Source of the DNA: Ochromonas danica
Lineage: Eukaryota; Sar; Chrysophyceae; Chromulinales; Chromulinaceae
NCBI GenBank assembly: GCA_015146655.1
Contig: VKHL01000002.1
Location: 1 to 64,000 of the forward strand
Direction: 5' to 3'
Length of the DNA: 64,000 nucleotides
A model generated the notes under the pieces. The model saw nothing but the letters and a program-made list of their open reading frames with translations, was not told where the DNA came from and did not search any database. This document shows, piece by piece, positions 9,926-21,226 of this stretch (position 1 is its first letter; the number at the start of each line of letters is the position of its first letter). The position numbers were made by a program, and so were the translations under genes.

Positions 9926-11191
9926 ATGAATATGAACTTTAACTTTGACTTCAAATCTCCCAACGTACCCAATCCTTTTACAGTCTTACGAAACTGTAAG
10001 ATGACATCTGAATTAATTGCATCCATGATGTTTGAAGAAGGAAAGTCTTTACTTGAAGCTGCTTTAGCTATCAATGATCTCATGCAAGAACTTCATCGTG
10101 AAGAATCAACGATTAATTCGGGTGTGGCTTTGTTGGATCTCTCACAGGATTTGCTCTTTGTAATCTTTCAATATCTAACCCCACCAGAGTTAGCTTTGAT
10201 GACTTCCTCTGTTTGTCGTGGATTAGAACCTTCTTTATCCAATGTCTTACAAGTGTTATGGAGAAATCATATTGTTATGAAATGGGATTTACCTCATCAA
10301 TGTGTGAATTGGTCAAAGTATTCCTTTTCTTGTACAGAGTTAAGAAGATTATATCCATTCTGTCGTCCTGTAGTTCATCCAAGCTTTATTGCTGGATTGG
10401 GTATTCAGTTTAATGGATCAATCGCTTCTTATCGTGGGCCTGTAGGAGAATCCAATCGAGCTGTAATGACATTGACCCCTTTCTCTGCTTTACCACCAGC
10501 TCTTTCTATTGAGTTGGATATTATGAACAGTTGTTCTTTGATGTTACAAGAGTTGAGTACGGTTGCGAGAGGAAAGAAAAGTGGTCAAAGGCGCCACAGC
10601 CGATCGTCGCTGGACAATCCCTCCCCCAGAGTTTTGCACTCTCGGCCCTTTACTTTTCTGGATCTTCATAAACAACCCAGCCTATTTCTCCACCCTCATA
10701 GTGTTAGTTATTTCGAAGTCTTCCTGGGTCCTGATGGAAGCCCAGGAACCGCGAATGTCCGCGCTAATGATGGCGGAGGAGAAGAAGAGGGACGAGGCAA
10801 TGAATGTGTTGCTGTTGGTCTTGCCACTAGAAACTTCGCATTCACTGAGCGCTTGCCAGGGTGGGATGGTGAGTCATTTGGTTATCATGGCGACGATGGA
10901 GCTATCTTTCATGGTCATGGAAAGCATTTGAGCTCTTATGGACCTCGCTTCGGTGTGGGCGATGTCGTTGGTTGTGGTCTGTGCTATGCTGATAGAACAA
11001 TCTTTTTTACCTTGAATGGCAACTTTCTTGGCTCCGCGTTTTCTGACCTCAACATCACTGCTGATCTATTCCCAACAGTGGGTGTTGATGCAAACTGTAC
11101 GATCGACTTCAACTTCGGTGATCGCCCCTTCAAATTCGATCTCTATTCATTCATTTGCCACAACAGGCTGACTTTGTTATGCCTGCAATGA
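9926..11191 (+). CDS. F-box and SPRY domain protein
   Basis: Single exon, 421 residues from the ATG at 9926. The reading frame is open further upstream but has no earlier ATG. Residues about 80-130 look like an F-box: LLDLSQDLLFVIFQYL, then PPELALMTSVCR-like spacing and a Trp-containing helix. F-boxes dock on Skp1 in SCF ubiquitin ligases. The C-terminal half is a SPRY domain with YFEV, a VAVGLATRNF strand, GWDGESFGYHGDDG, a YGPRFGVGDVVGCGL strand, and FFTLNGNFLG. This resembles the RanBPM/Ran10 group. The combination suggests a substrate receptor in which SPRY binds the target, but the target is unknown. Between the two domains lies a basic Ser/Arg/Pro-rich linker. It converges with the cyclophilin gene. 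Confidence 0.7.
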   Translation: MNMNFNFDFKSPNVPNPFTVLRNCKMTSELIASMMFEEGKSLLEAALAINDLMQELHREESTINSGVALLDLSQDLLFVIFQYLTPPELALMTSSVCRGLEPSLSNVLQVLWRNHIVMKWDLPHQCVNWSKYSFSCTELRRLYPFCRPVVHPSFIAGLGIQFNGSIASYRGPVGESNRAVMTLTPFSALPPALSIELDIMNSCSLMLQELSTVARGKKSGQRRHSRSSLDNPSPRVLHSRPFTFLDLHKQPSLFLHPHSVSYFEVFLGPDGSPGTANVRANDGGGEEEGRGNECVAVGLATRNFAFTERLPGWDGESFGYHGDDGAIFHGHGKHLSSYGPRFGVGDVVGCGLCYADRTIFFTLNGNFLGSAFSDLNITADLFPTVGVDANCTIDFNFGDRPFKFDLYSFICHNRLTLLCLQ

Positions 11192-11511
11192 GTCGAATGA
11201 AATGACGCGCAATATGCTGCGTGTTGATGTAAATAGCTTAATTCATCTGGACGCTCTTGTCCCAAAACACAAGACTGTGTTCAATCAAGCCCTGCAAGGT
11301 CATTAGTCACCCAATGACTGCTTTGCTTAAATCTGTTGTCTTTAAGCATTTCCCATTTAGTTCGTCTTTAAATTCTAATTGTTAAACCTTATCCAACACT
11401 TGCTAAATTTTAAACGGCGCAATGTGCTCTAAAACTTGATATTAAGCTACCCAGCAAAATCTAGGAGCACTTAGATTCCTCATAGAAAAGCAGCTCTTGA
11501 GGTCAAAACGA
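11192..11511. other. Convergent 3' region
   Basis: AT-rich spacer between the stops of the F-box/SPRY and cyclophilin genes. It holds their 3' untranslated regions. Nothing else was seen. Confidence 0.5.
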
Positions 11512-12921
11512 TTACTTGCCATCAGCGGCTTGGCGCAAATACTGAAGGCCGTCAACGACTTTTGCAGATTCGATAATGTCTCCCTCTCTCACATCACTCA
11601 GTAGATCCTGTCCAGAAGTAGTGTATCCGAAGCACGTGAAGCGACCATCAAGCATATTCTTACCCGCTGGCGTCAAATCAGACTGAAACAGAAGGAAGAA
11701 AAACTGAGTGGATGCGCTGTTTGCATCATCTTCACTGCGTGCCATTCCCAATGCACCATATGCTTGGAATGGGAGACTAGTAGCGGCGGCACCGCGACCA
11801 TCATCTTCACTGCTAATAGCATAGAGAATTTCAGGATCTCCACGCAAAGAAATTTCAAGCGGAATCTTGCGCTCCGTTTTAGAGCCTGGTGGAATGTATC
11901 CATGAACTTCTCCGTTGGGATCAGCGTCACCAGCTTGCACAACAAATCCATCTGCACGGTTGATGGGCTTGCCATTGTAGAATCCTTTGTGAACAAGATC
12001 GACAAAGTTTCCTGAAGTCAAGGGAGCATTAAATCCATCAACAACCAATTGCAGCTTGATCTTGTCAAATAGTCTCCCCTCAACATCATATTTACTTCCA
12101 TCGGGTTTCTTCAACGTTAGCTCAACAGTGGCACGGCGAGTAAGATATGGAAGGTCAGAAAAGTCCACGGGCACTTCTCTGCGGAATGAATCGGGGACTA
12201 AAGCTTCTTCCAATACTCCAATATCTCTTGCAAGCCTTTCTTGTGCTGCAAAAGCATCATCCAGTCCTAACAAATAAATAGAATCATAAGCATGATAAAA
12301 GAATGCAAGTAATCAATCAAGCACGTTACCTTTGCGCTCTTGCACAGACCCAGGTCCTGCGCTACTTTCTGCACTAATAGCGGCAATGAGAGGAGAAAAG
12401 TCCTCCTTAATTTGAGCGATTGTATCCTTGGCTGCATCTTTGTGTTCTGCAGGCACGTCGTTTAGAATCTTTGTATCATACTTGTTAAGCAAAGACCTCG
12501 CTTTGTTCACATCAGACATAGCATAGGCATCACGACGAGTTTTGAGATTCATCCTTGCACTTTCTACTGCAGCTTGAATATCTCTGATTTCCTTATTATC
12601 AATAGGTAAACCATAGCGTAGCAAAGATTCAGGATCAGAATTGACACGTGTTCCTGCAGCAGATGGTGCATTTAATCTAGCATCTGCAACAGCAGGCCAT
12701 GGAGTTGTTGGTACAGTAAATGCTGTAATCATCAGAGCACCCAAGAAAGATTGCAAAACTTTCTTTGTAGTTGGAAGATCAAAGAAGTGATTCTGTTGAG
12801 TGTGATAGAGGGTAGAAGGAACTCTTTGAAAAGAAGTCTTGGGAATAGTCTTGACAAAGGCTTCACCTTGCCATAGTGAAGCTAATCCAGCAAGAAAACA
12901 GAGCATACGATAGATCATCAT
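11512..12921 (-). CDS. CYP38: Thylakoid-lumen CYP38/TLP40-type cyclophilin
   Basis: Two exons, 12330-12921 and 11512-12266, joined in frame across a 63-nt intron, give 448 residues. The C-terminal 200 residues are a cyclophilin-like domain: FVDLVHKGFYNG, FVVQAGD, ALGMAR, STQFFFLL, then LDGRFTCFGYTT. Before it lies a helical segment with L.RYGLPI and R..A...D, as in the CYP38/TLP40 group, which assists photosystem II assembly and is a poor prolyl isomerase. The leader is tripartite: a signal peptide (residues 1-20), an Ala-Phe junction, a basic Ser/Thr-rich transit-like stretch, and a second hydrophobic segment ending AVADA. This is what import into a red-derived secondary plastid and then the thylakoid lumen requires. 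The start is the first ATG (12921); no in-frame ATG lies upstream before the polypyrimidine leader. Confidence 0.85.
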
Positions 12922-13351
12922 GATGGAATGAATGACTGACTCAGTGAATTTGATTATGATGAAGAGGAAAGGAGAAGAGAGAGAAGAGAAGAAGAGAGAC
13001 AACTGTGAAAGATATCAAAAGAAATAACTGAAAAACGAAGACAAGCTGATCTTTGATAGTCAGTTGAAGTGAAAGGGTGTGAGTTTTCACAGAGAGCAAT
13101 GTGAAATCAGTTGTTGTTGCAGTCTCGCTTCTTTGCCTCCGCGAAGAGAGGCCGATCCATCATGTATGCCTGTGTGGACTCTGGGCTGTTCCAGACGCCA
13201 GATGTCCAGATGTCCAACTTGTTTGGCAGTCTGACCTAGTCATCACATCGCAGTTTAGACTTGTTAGCTTGCGTAAATGTAATTGAAGTTAAACAATCCG
13301 AACGAAAGCGAAAGGTGTAGCTAAGATAAGAAATATTTGCTACATTCACGT
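12922..13351. other. Intergenic region upstream of CYP38
   Basis: A CT-rich tract on the minus strand (12960-13000) lies close to the CYP38 start and is probably leader sequence. The rest is the 3' flank of the helicase gene. No other gene was seen. Confidence 0.5.
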
Positions 13352-16300
13352 TTACTTAGAAGGAGAAGAAGAATCAACGCAAATATGCTGCTCTGTCTCA
13401 AGAGCAATCACAAGTCTATCAATTGCTCGGACCACAGAGGTGGCATTCATTATGCCAACAGTACTACCCGCCTTGCCCAATCTCTTCATACTTTCTTCGT
13501 TGGCCAAAGCAGAAGGAGTGGAAAGCTGCTCTACAAAAGCAAGGACAGCTTGAGACATGAAGTCTCTCCATCCCAAAATCAGCTCATAATCGCTTCGCTT
13601 CAACTGGAGATTGATCCAGTGGTCCACTTGAATAGCGACAGTATCCGATTCCACTTCTTCTGTGGGGAGCTCTTGCAACTCTCCACATGTCAAAAGAAGA
13701 GTGAGGAAGTTAAGTGGTGCAGTGCTTCGCATCATGTAGTTCGCTCCGCCAATACTATAGGATTGAGAATGAGGAGATATCTCCGTCAATTCAGTGAAGC
13801 AAAGAATTTGGGCGGCAGCGCGGCACTCGTTGCGATACAATCCAGATCTCGCATTAATGCTAGAAGGATGGATTTTTGACTTGGCGCCAGTCTCGGTGGT
13901 AAACAACTTCGCTCCTTGTCGACGAAGAGCAAAGTTGGGATAAAGGCCAGTGCTCAGCACAGTTGCAATTAAGAACAAATGGCCATTATGAGCAACACTA
14001 CGAGACAGACGAGAGTTGATGCCAATATCTTGAAGGTTATAGTCAAGTTCAGATGCCAGTGCTTTGAGCTGTTGCATGATACCAAAGGAAAGGTCGCGAC
14101 TATCACAATACTGTCTGGCTTCTGATTGACCATAACGAGACATGCTAAGATTGAAATCTTCCAAGACATGGTGCGTGGCCAGAGGATCAGCAAAGGTCTG
14201 TTGAGAGTAAGAGATCCTATTAGCAGATGCGCGGGCCATTGCCGCCTCGTCGGTGGGCATAAGGAATGGATCACGATAACTCATAATGGCACCAACAGCT
14301 ACCACAGCGGGTCCACAGCCCAGTACACAACCCAACAAAAGCATGCGACCAATACGTGGATTCATAGGAAGATGTGCAAGCACCTCGCCAAGTCGAGTGA
14401 GACCTTCTTCATTGTCTAAGCACTGAAGATTTTGTAACAAATCTATTCCATGCTGAATGGACAACGAAGATGGTGGATCCATAGCCTTCAATAAGAACGA
14501 TTTGACGCTGTTCGCTTCATCTCCAGAGCCAGGAGCAACTCCAAGACTCTTTGCCTGAAGAATCAGCTCTTCCAGTGGCATGCGCAATAGTTCGCTGTCT
14601 TGGAATTCAGAGAGATGCTTACTGCGCAATAGAGAATACAAACGAAAGCAAACACCAGAGCGAGTTCTTCCTGCTCTTCCTTTACGTTGTCTAGCAGCAG
14701 CCTGGGAAATATAGGAAACTTTCAAATAGGACAATTTGGTATGAGGATCATAGGTTTTCTCTTTAGCTAGACCTGCGTCAATAACCACGCTGACATCATC
14801 AATGGTCAAAGAGGTCTCAGCTATATTAGTGGAAAGAACAATCTTCCTTTGGCCAGGAACAGCTGGCTGAAAGACCAATTGCTGGTCTTTCTTTGGGATA
14901 CCAGAATGAAGCTGAAGAACCAAAAATCGTCTACTATCCTGGAATTCACCAAGATTCAAAATAGAACGATATAAAGATGATATATCATCCCATCCAGGCA
15001 AGAAAACAAGTACTGTGCCATCTCTACCAAACTCAGAATTCAAAACAAAGCGCAGCAGAGCGATGATCAACTCGGCGTCTACGGACTTATCATCATTCTG
15101 GACGGTCTGCTTTTGATACGCTTCCACTAATCCTTGGAATTCCACCATTTCTTCCGACAGAAGAGCTTTATCTGTTTCCACAGTGGTGGGATCTGTCAGA
15201 TCATCAAAGGCGCTGTCATCCTCTTCTTCTACCCACCCTTCAAAACTCACATCCGATCCTGCATCATCCTCGGCATCGTTTTGCACAATTTCGATCTCTT
15301 CAACCTGGTTCGAAAAGTTCACAGTGGTAGATGGATTATTAGGAAGAGAACTATCAGACTCAAATCCAGCGAAGGGTTTCGTTGTGCGTCGAATAATCTC
15401 AACCTTTTCTTGAACCTCATTCAAGCGGCTTGTGCGATCTTCGAAACTATGACGACGTTGAGGAATCTTCTGTGCGCTATCAGCACCACTATTTTCTCCG
15501 AAACAGAAAGCCGCATGTGTTCCCAATTCTTCGGGAGAGAGGAAAGGCCCTGCCTGGCAAATGGAACAACGAAATCCTGTCGAATTCTTTTGAATTGAAG
15601 ATAAACTCTTGGCATGATTCAGACCACCACCTTTTGATCCACCATATGAATTACGAGCAGAGGGTTGCTGGCTCAGGAAATTGGTGAATTTGAGAACATG
15701 TTCTAGGAAAAACTCTTGAACAGGGAAAACAGATCCACCAACATTGATTTGTGGGATCTCTCCAAAATAATTACGCAGTTTCTCCGTATGCATAGTCGCA
15801 GACATTAAAACGAGGTGAATGGCTTTTCTGCGCATACAGAGATCACGTAAGAGGATGAGAAGAAATTCAGTAAAACGATCTCGTTCATGAGCCTCATCGA
15901 CGATAACGTGTGAAAACTCCTCCAAATCGGGATCAGTGAGAAGTTTACGCAACAAAACACCAGGAGTAACAAATATCAACTGGCTATTGGGACCAAGTTT
16001 ATGCTCAAAACGAATATTATAGCCGACACTCTCACCAACCTGTTCGCAACGTTCATACGCAATGCGTTCTGCAAGAGAAACTGCACTGATACGACGAGGT
16101 TGAGTAATAATGATACGAGAAGTTGGACCATGAGATTCAGAATCTAATAAAAATTGAGGTACTTGAGTAGACTTTCCACAACCTGTTTCACCACTAACCA
16201 ATACGATCTGATGTTCTTGTACCATCTTGCAGACTGCAATTCGATGATGACTTGCAGGGAGTAAATGACGTTTCTCATGAATACTTTCATATTCAGGATT

Positions 16301-16756
16301 ATTACGACGTTTAGCTTCTGCTACACGATGATTAGCAGCTAATTGTTGACGAACATCATGTAGTTTTTGGAATCCATGACGATGAACCACATGTTTTAAT
16401 GAAGTGGGATCACGTTCTTCTTCAGCTTTAATAGCTTCCTTTACTTCTCTTAATGCGCTTTGTAAATCAGCTGATGTTAAAGCTTGTAATGATTTCGTCG
16501 AAAGAGACCATGGAATAGGTCCACGTTTGTCAATCGCATTTGCGGCGGCATTCTTCTTACGAACAGTAATGAAACGTTTTTCATCAATACCACTACTATT
16601 ACTTATTAATCCTAACTCAGTAGCAGTTTTATGAATAAACTTTCTCTCAAGATTAGTTAAAGTTGAAGGAAAGACAAGGTCTGTTTGATCTGATTCACGG
16701 AATTGAAGTAATTGTTGCTTTAAAGCAATTTGTCTATCTTCCCCAATTTTACTCAT
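13352..16756 (-). CDS. R3H and DEAH-box RNA helicase
   Basis: Single exon, 1134 residues, ATG at 16756. The N-terminus looks like an R3H single-strand nucleic-acid binding domain (ERKFIHKTA.ELGL). The helicase core has GETGCGKST near residue 189, TQPRR, TPG, DEAH near 288, SAT near 318, then FLPGW near 584, STNIAETSLT, and QRKGRAGR near 692. The helicase-associated and OB-fold regions follow (LP..P...R, YRDPF, GLYPN). This fits the DHX9/DHX36/YTHDC2 and plant NIH-type class of 3'-5' RNA helicases, probably in RNA processing or translation. Between motifs III and IV, about 220 residues are inserted, containing a CSIC...H....C zinc-finger-like unit near residue 395-420 and then an acidic linker. 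No YTH domain is present, so YTHDC2 orthology is not claimed. Confidence 0.85.
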   Translation of the reverse strand: MSKIGEDRQIALKQQLLQFRESDQTDLVFPSTLTNLERKFIHKTATELGLISNSSGIDEKRFITVRKKNAAANAIDKRGPIPWSLSTKSLQALTSADLQSALREVKEAIKAEEERDPTSLKHVVHRHGFQKLHDVRQQLAANHRVAEAKRRNNPEYESIHEKRHLLPASHHRIAVCKMVQEHQIVLVSGETGCGKSTQVPQFLLDSESHGPTSRIIITQPRRISAVSLAERIAYERCEQVGESVGYNIRFEHKLGPNSQLIFVTPGVLLRKLLTDPDLEEFSHVIVDEAHERDRFTEFLLILLRDLCMRRKAIHLVLMSATMHTEKLRNYFGEIPQINVGGSVFPVQEFFLEHVLKFTNFLSQQPSARNSYGGSKGGGLNHAKSLSSIQKNSTGFRCSICQAGPFLSPEELGTHAAFCFGENSGADSAQKIPQRRHSFEDRTSRLNEVQEKVEIIRRTTKPFAGFESDSSLPNNPSTTVNFSNQVEEIEIVQNDAEDDAGSDVSFEGWVEEEDDSAFDDLTDPTTVETDKALLSEEMVEFQGLVEAYQKQTVQNDDKSVDAELIIALLRFVLNSEFGRDGTVLVFLPGWDDISSLYRSILNLGEFQDSRRFLVLQLHSGIPKKDQQLVFQPAVPGQRKIVLSTNIAETSLTIDDVSVVIDAGLAKEKTYDPHTKLSYLKVSYISQAAARQRKGRAGRTRSGVCFRLYSLLRSKHLSEFQDSELLRMPLEELILQAKSLGVAPGSGDEANSVKSFLLKAMDPPSSLSIQHGIDLLQNLQCLDNEEGLTRLGEVLAHLPMNPRIGRMLLLGCVLGCGPAVVAVGAIMSYRDPFLMPTDEAAMARASANRISYSQQTFADPLATHHVLEDFNLSMSRYGQSEARQYCDSRDLSFGIMQQLKALASELDYNLQDIGINSRLSRSVAHNGHLFLIATVLSTGLYPNFALRRQGAKLFTTETGAKSKIHPSSINARSGLYRNECRAAAQILCFTELTEISPHSQSYSIGGANYMMRSTAPLNFLTLLLTCGELQELPTEEVESDTVAIQVDHWINLQLKRSDYELILGWRDFMSQAVLAFVEQLSTPSALANEESMKRLGKAGSTVGIMNATSVVRAIDRLVIALETEQHICVDSSSPSK

Positions 16757-16903
16757 GATGATCGTGACAATAGACAAGAAGAAGAATACAGATCTATACT
16801 AACAATCGAATCACCAAAGGAATTTTGTTTACTCAGGGAATGATCAGATCCAATCGCTGCGGGAGGAGCGCTCGAGTTGCACTTGCTGTGCTGACTGCCT
16901 CTC

Positions 16904-16975
<72 letters not shown>

Positions 16976-17078
16976 CTAGGCTAGATCTCTAGTGTTTAGC
17001 GATCTACTGTGGAGACGGGGTTTGCTTGAGGACTTTCATTTATTTACTGTCTGGAACGCAAAAGTATCGTGATGAGAG
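16757..17078. other. Intergenic region between helicase and tRNA-Glu
   Basis: Apart from the AC microsatellite listed separately, this is the presumed helicase promoter. No gene was seen. Confidence 0.5.
16905..16973. repeat. Dinucleotide microsatellite (AC)n
   Basis: About 34 uninterrupted AC units. It lies about 150 bases upstream of the helicase start and about 105 bases before the tRNA-Glu gene. Confidence 0.95.
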
Positions 17079-17149
17079 TCCTCGTTAGTCTATCGGTTAG
17101 GATATGGCCCTTTCAAGGCTGAGAGCCGGGTTCGATTCCCGGACGAGGA
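17079..17149 (+). tRNA. tRNA-Glu (anticodon TTC)
   Basis: A complete cloverleaf can be drawn. The acceptor stem TCCTCGT pairs perfectly with ACGAGGA. The anticodon loop CTTTCAA gives anticodon TTC (Glu). The T arm is CCGGG-TTCGATT-CCCGG. There is no intron and no encoded CCA. The D arm with GGTTAG matches eukaryotic tRNA-Glu genes. Confidence 0.95.
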
Positions 17150-17710
17150 AATAGCTTTTCCTTCTGAGATAAAAGCTGCATCTGTGTGGTTTCAGAGTGT
17201 TACAATGAGGCCCTTCCTCCATGCTCTGTCTGTTAGATGATGAGAGCGCAAAATGCAGCCTATGCGGTCCCCTGATTGTGATTACTCGACCATACATTAC
17301 CATGTCTGCACTGTGTGTTGCATTTCCATCACTCAAGACAGCAAGAGTATAATCACAGACTGTGTGAAAAGGTAACAATTCAACCATTTGAAGTTCAACG
17401 TGTGTTATCCTCAGACTCTTTAACATTGGTCGATGGGGGGGGGGGGGGAATGGAAATGGCTCTCTCCTACAGCTCTTCTTTCTCTCCTCTGTGGTGTTCT
17501 CCGGGAGTGTGGAAAGGTACAGACCACTCACTCAATATTGAGATCACAGGTCATCAGGGAGATGAATACATTTCTTGTGTTAGCTGTAACTGTATTAATT
17601 TATAGAAGAAATACGGACTAGCTTTAATTCAAATCCTTCTTCTTCCACTCTCAAAAAATTCTAACTCTACTAATTGCAGCACATCTTATGTGCTGTTCCG
17701 TAGCACATAG
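17150..17710. other. Intergenic region with a G homopolymer
   Basis: No gene was accepted between tRNA-Glu and the GBA2-type gene. A run of 14 G at 17435-17448 is the main feature. Short reading frames on both strands look like chance. Confidence 0.5.
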
Positions 17711-20700
17711 TTAGTCCATAGAAAGCGCATACTGCATGGCCCATACAGCTAGCGGTCTCATATAGCCCATCGATCGATAATTGCCATTTCGAAACCATGC
17801 CTCTGGAGTGGCAAACCAGTAGCCAAACTCTTGCCAACCTGCATCATGAATTCCTCTTGCTGTATTAAACGCCATAGTTAAAAGCTCTTCTTGCTCACTT
17901 TCTGAGCATTTCCCTTTACGAGCTTGAAGCAACATCGTCGCTGCCAGAGCGTAAGTAGTACCAGTCCACACTTCTCGACTCTGCAAGCAACTATTATCCA
18001 CTCTTGCAGAGGAAGTTGAAGAAGGGGGTCTCATTCCATTGACCGCTCCAAGCCACTTTCCATCTCCAAATTCTACGACGTTATATCGATATATAGTACG
18101 TAAGCAGGATAAAGCCTTGGCGGGAGGTAGCACAGGCGGAAGAGAACAAGCTAAAGTAAAGCAATGACCAGCAAGCATATCTGCCTGAATGCTGTCGTGA
18201 TATACCGATGTACTACTGTCGTACCGCAGAAAGGATCCATTCCACAAGACAGATATGTAAACATCACGAGCTCGTTCAGCGATATTTCGATATTTCTCAA
18301 CCAGTCCTTCATCTCGCATAATAGCTGCTATAGCAGCCATGGCTTCACAAGCAGCTATCCAAAGCCCTCCACAATATGCAGTAACTCCCGAGGCAGTCCA
18401 GATGTCGTAAGTTTGATCGGGAAAGCCACTATTCTCAATCATACCATCACCATCAGTATCATATAACAGCATTGCCTTCATAATAACACACGCTGTAGGA
18501 TAAAGATCATGCAAGAAGATTTCTGACTTTGTTGCCAAATAGTCCCGATACACGGAGAGAATAAATTTTGGTCCTAAATCTTTCCATCGAGAAACATCTT
18601 GAAAATTGTAAGCATTAAGAAAGCGCCAAGGCTCTTCCGATGGAGATCCCAGGTCATGTGGAAGACAATCCTAACGTTTGTATGAAATTAACAACAAAAT
18701 CAAATGGCAAGGTTAATGCACCACATACCTTGGCTTTGCGCTCACAATAGGTACCTTCACCCATCATCCTGCGTACTTCTAAATCTTCGACAGAGACAGC
18801 CTTAGCAAAATCTCTTTGCAAGGAAAGTTCTAACTGAGGCCATAGCTTCAACAATGCAAACGCCGCGGTGAAGTGGACGTCATAGGTGTTGTACATCAGA
18901 TATTCTTGTCCTTCCAAGTACAGAAATTGACCAACAACTCTTTGGTCGCCTCCACAGTCCACTGCTTTCACAGAGTGCTGTGTCATAGTTTGAAGCAAAC
19001 TCCTCAATAAAGCGGGGGCGATAGTCAAGGGTCCACCATTTATGGGTCGTCCACTTGACGTGCTGAATTTAATATTTTCTGGATAACAAGAAAAGTCAGT
19101 TATCAATGCTAAATCATTTCAAAGAGTAACTCCACCAACCATCATTATCTTCATTCCCAACTTGATCTACTCGTTGCCGCACAACTTCACCTCTAGAACA
19201 TTGAATATCATATTGACTGTACACATATGATTCGTATTGTAGTAAAGTTTCATCCACAGGTTTTTGAAGATCAATACGATTTGCCTGATTGCTAAAGCCA
19301 TCACTAGAATCCGTCCACAATGTTCCACCATCCACAAGGTAGTACAGTTCATTGAAAACCTGAGCATGATAATACTTGCTTTCATTCTTACTGTCCCGAA
19401 AACCAGCATTCGTCTCTATTTGGTCAATTACCGTTTTCTGCCACTGCTTAATTCTCTCTGTCCACTCTTTTAATCGACGCAAAGCGTAACATGCAAGTAG
19501 CGGTGCGGATAATCCCGCCGTGCCGAAGAACCGCGTGTAGAAGCGAGGCAAACCTAAACCACCGCCAAACCTTGCAACAGGATGATCCCAAGCTAATGAG
19601 AAGTTGAACTCAGAGGAATTTGCTTTATTTTTAGATGGTGATTTTCCAATAAGTTTGCGAAGGCAAACAGCAGAACCATAAATCATTCCCGTTTGATGGG
19701 ATGGAAGTTCTTCTTCACAGTCACAGATATCGCCCAATTCGTGAAAATTGCTCCACAACTTTCGCGCAGAAAGCGTTTGATCACCAGCGTCATGCTCCTC
19801 AGTCGATTCTTGACTACAAAAGTTGAACGAGTATCCAGAGTTTTGCTCTGATTTAAAAGAAAGAAACTTTCGGCAATGTGTTATAGTGCCATTGGAATCG
19901 TCATTGATGTTAGCTGCACAAATTGCAAAAGAACCTTGATCCTCAATGTATGTCGCTGTTGTTTGCTCAGATATGAGAGGCTCCCTACAAGGAGACGTTG
20001 AAGAAGGTTGACCTGCGGTTGTTTTGGACAATACTCGGCGTCGACTGCGACTAGGCATGCAAATGCCCTTTGCATTCACAGATTCATCACTTTGGTCATT
20101 CATTTCGAAAGGAAAATGTTGCCAATCACCATCGACTTCCCAGTCATGTTGTTCGCAACCATTTTGAAATGAAAACATGATCGAAACCTCGGCATCTTCT
20201 GAGGACGACAGGTTTTCTACCTCAATGGAAAAGCATGCTACAGGCAAAGAAGCTTCTCCATAGTCTCCAGGCAAAAATGGTGAGAGTTGTTTCACAATAA
20301 CTCTCAGATTTGGAACTGGTTCTTCATACACTGTCCAAGCCAACGGAAACAAAGCATGATAAGTTCCACATGTAGGTGAGAGAGACCAATCCCAAGATGA
20401 AAGACATGATCTTTCATTATCTGGTTTGTGTAAGGAAAGTACTTTGCAATGAATACCATTCCTTCTTTTCACTCGTATAGCGAAGAGGTCAGCAATTACA
20501 ACATGGTGATGGTATCTCCCTATGGATAGACGCAGGCACTATTAACAAGATATTCATAGGAGTAATAAGAATCAATATCTCACCAGGATGTAAAGACCAT
20601 CTTCTAAACTCTCCTTTAAATCCTCGTCCAATGGCACCGCCTCCTAAACCTCCCAGAGGAGCGCCTGCATACGGTCCTGGATGAGGTGGTGAAAGAGTGA

Positions 20701-20887
20701 TACCATTCAGATCAAAGATAGGCTCCTTTCCATTCGATCTTTCATTGTATACATAGGATCCAACACGAAAAGCCACAGGAAGAAGAGAGAGAGCTTCGAG
20801 TACATAGGGCTTGAAGTGAGTGTGGATACTTCCATCAGGATCCTTCTCATCAAATCGACGACTCCAAGAATAGTTAGGGATAGACAT
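17711..20887 (-). CDS. GBA2: Non-lysosomal glucosylceramidase (GBA2 type, GH116)
   Basis: Four exons: 20584-20887, 19140-20519, 18729-19078 and 17711-18670, with introns of 58-64 nt, all GT-AG and in frame; 997 residues. The enzyme hydrolyses the glucose-ceramide bond on the cytosolic face of membranes. The match to animal and plant GBA2 is colinear: [14 protein letters not shown] near residue 85, then WTVY, SLAWD and YTRFFG. Next come [11 protein letters not shown], whose Glu near residue 490 is the expected nucleophile, and [20 protein letters not shown] holds the expected acid/base Asp near 760. YCGGLW, GAVNGM and YMRPL.VWAMQ complete the series. The first 50 residues and a Ser/Thr-rich stretch around 220-330 are longer than in human GBA2 (927 residues). 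There is no signal peptide, as expected. Head to head with the exonuclease gene, 339 bases apart. Confidence 0.92.
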
Positions 20888-21226
20888 ATAGAGAAATAGG
20901 ACAGAAAAGAAGTAAGATGAACTTTACGAAAAAAACTCAATCAAAACACAACACCACCACACAAGACGATAAAAGTTGTGATGAACAACATCATCTGCTC
21001 ATCACTTGACAAACACGATGAACAGCGGTGCAACATACAGCAGCAACACGCACACACGACAGCAGACTGGGAGAGATGATGAGAGAGATCATTCCCACGC
21101 AACCTGCAATTATTGATGTGTGAAGAGTGTTTTTCAGTGTGCACACGCAATACAATAATATTGCACAAAACCTGGTCACTCATGTCCAAACAAAAAGGAC
21201 ATGCTAATAAAGAGTATATTTTGATC
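20888..21226. promoter_or_regulatory. Divergent promoter region, GBA2 / XRN-like genes
   Basis: The two genes start head to head here. On the plus strand the exonuclease reading frame is open back to ATGs at 21116 and 21182, so part of this stretch may be coding. No clear TATA box was seen. Confidence 0.5.
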
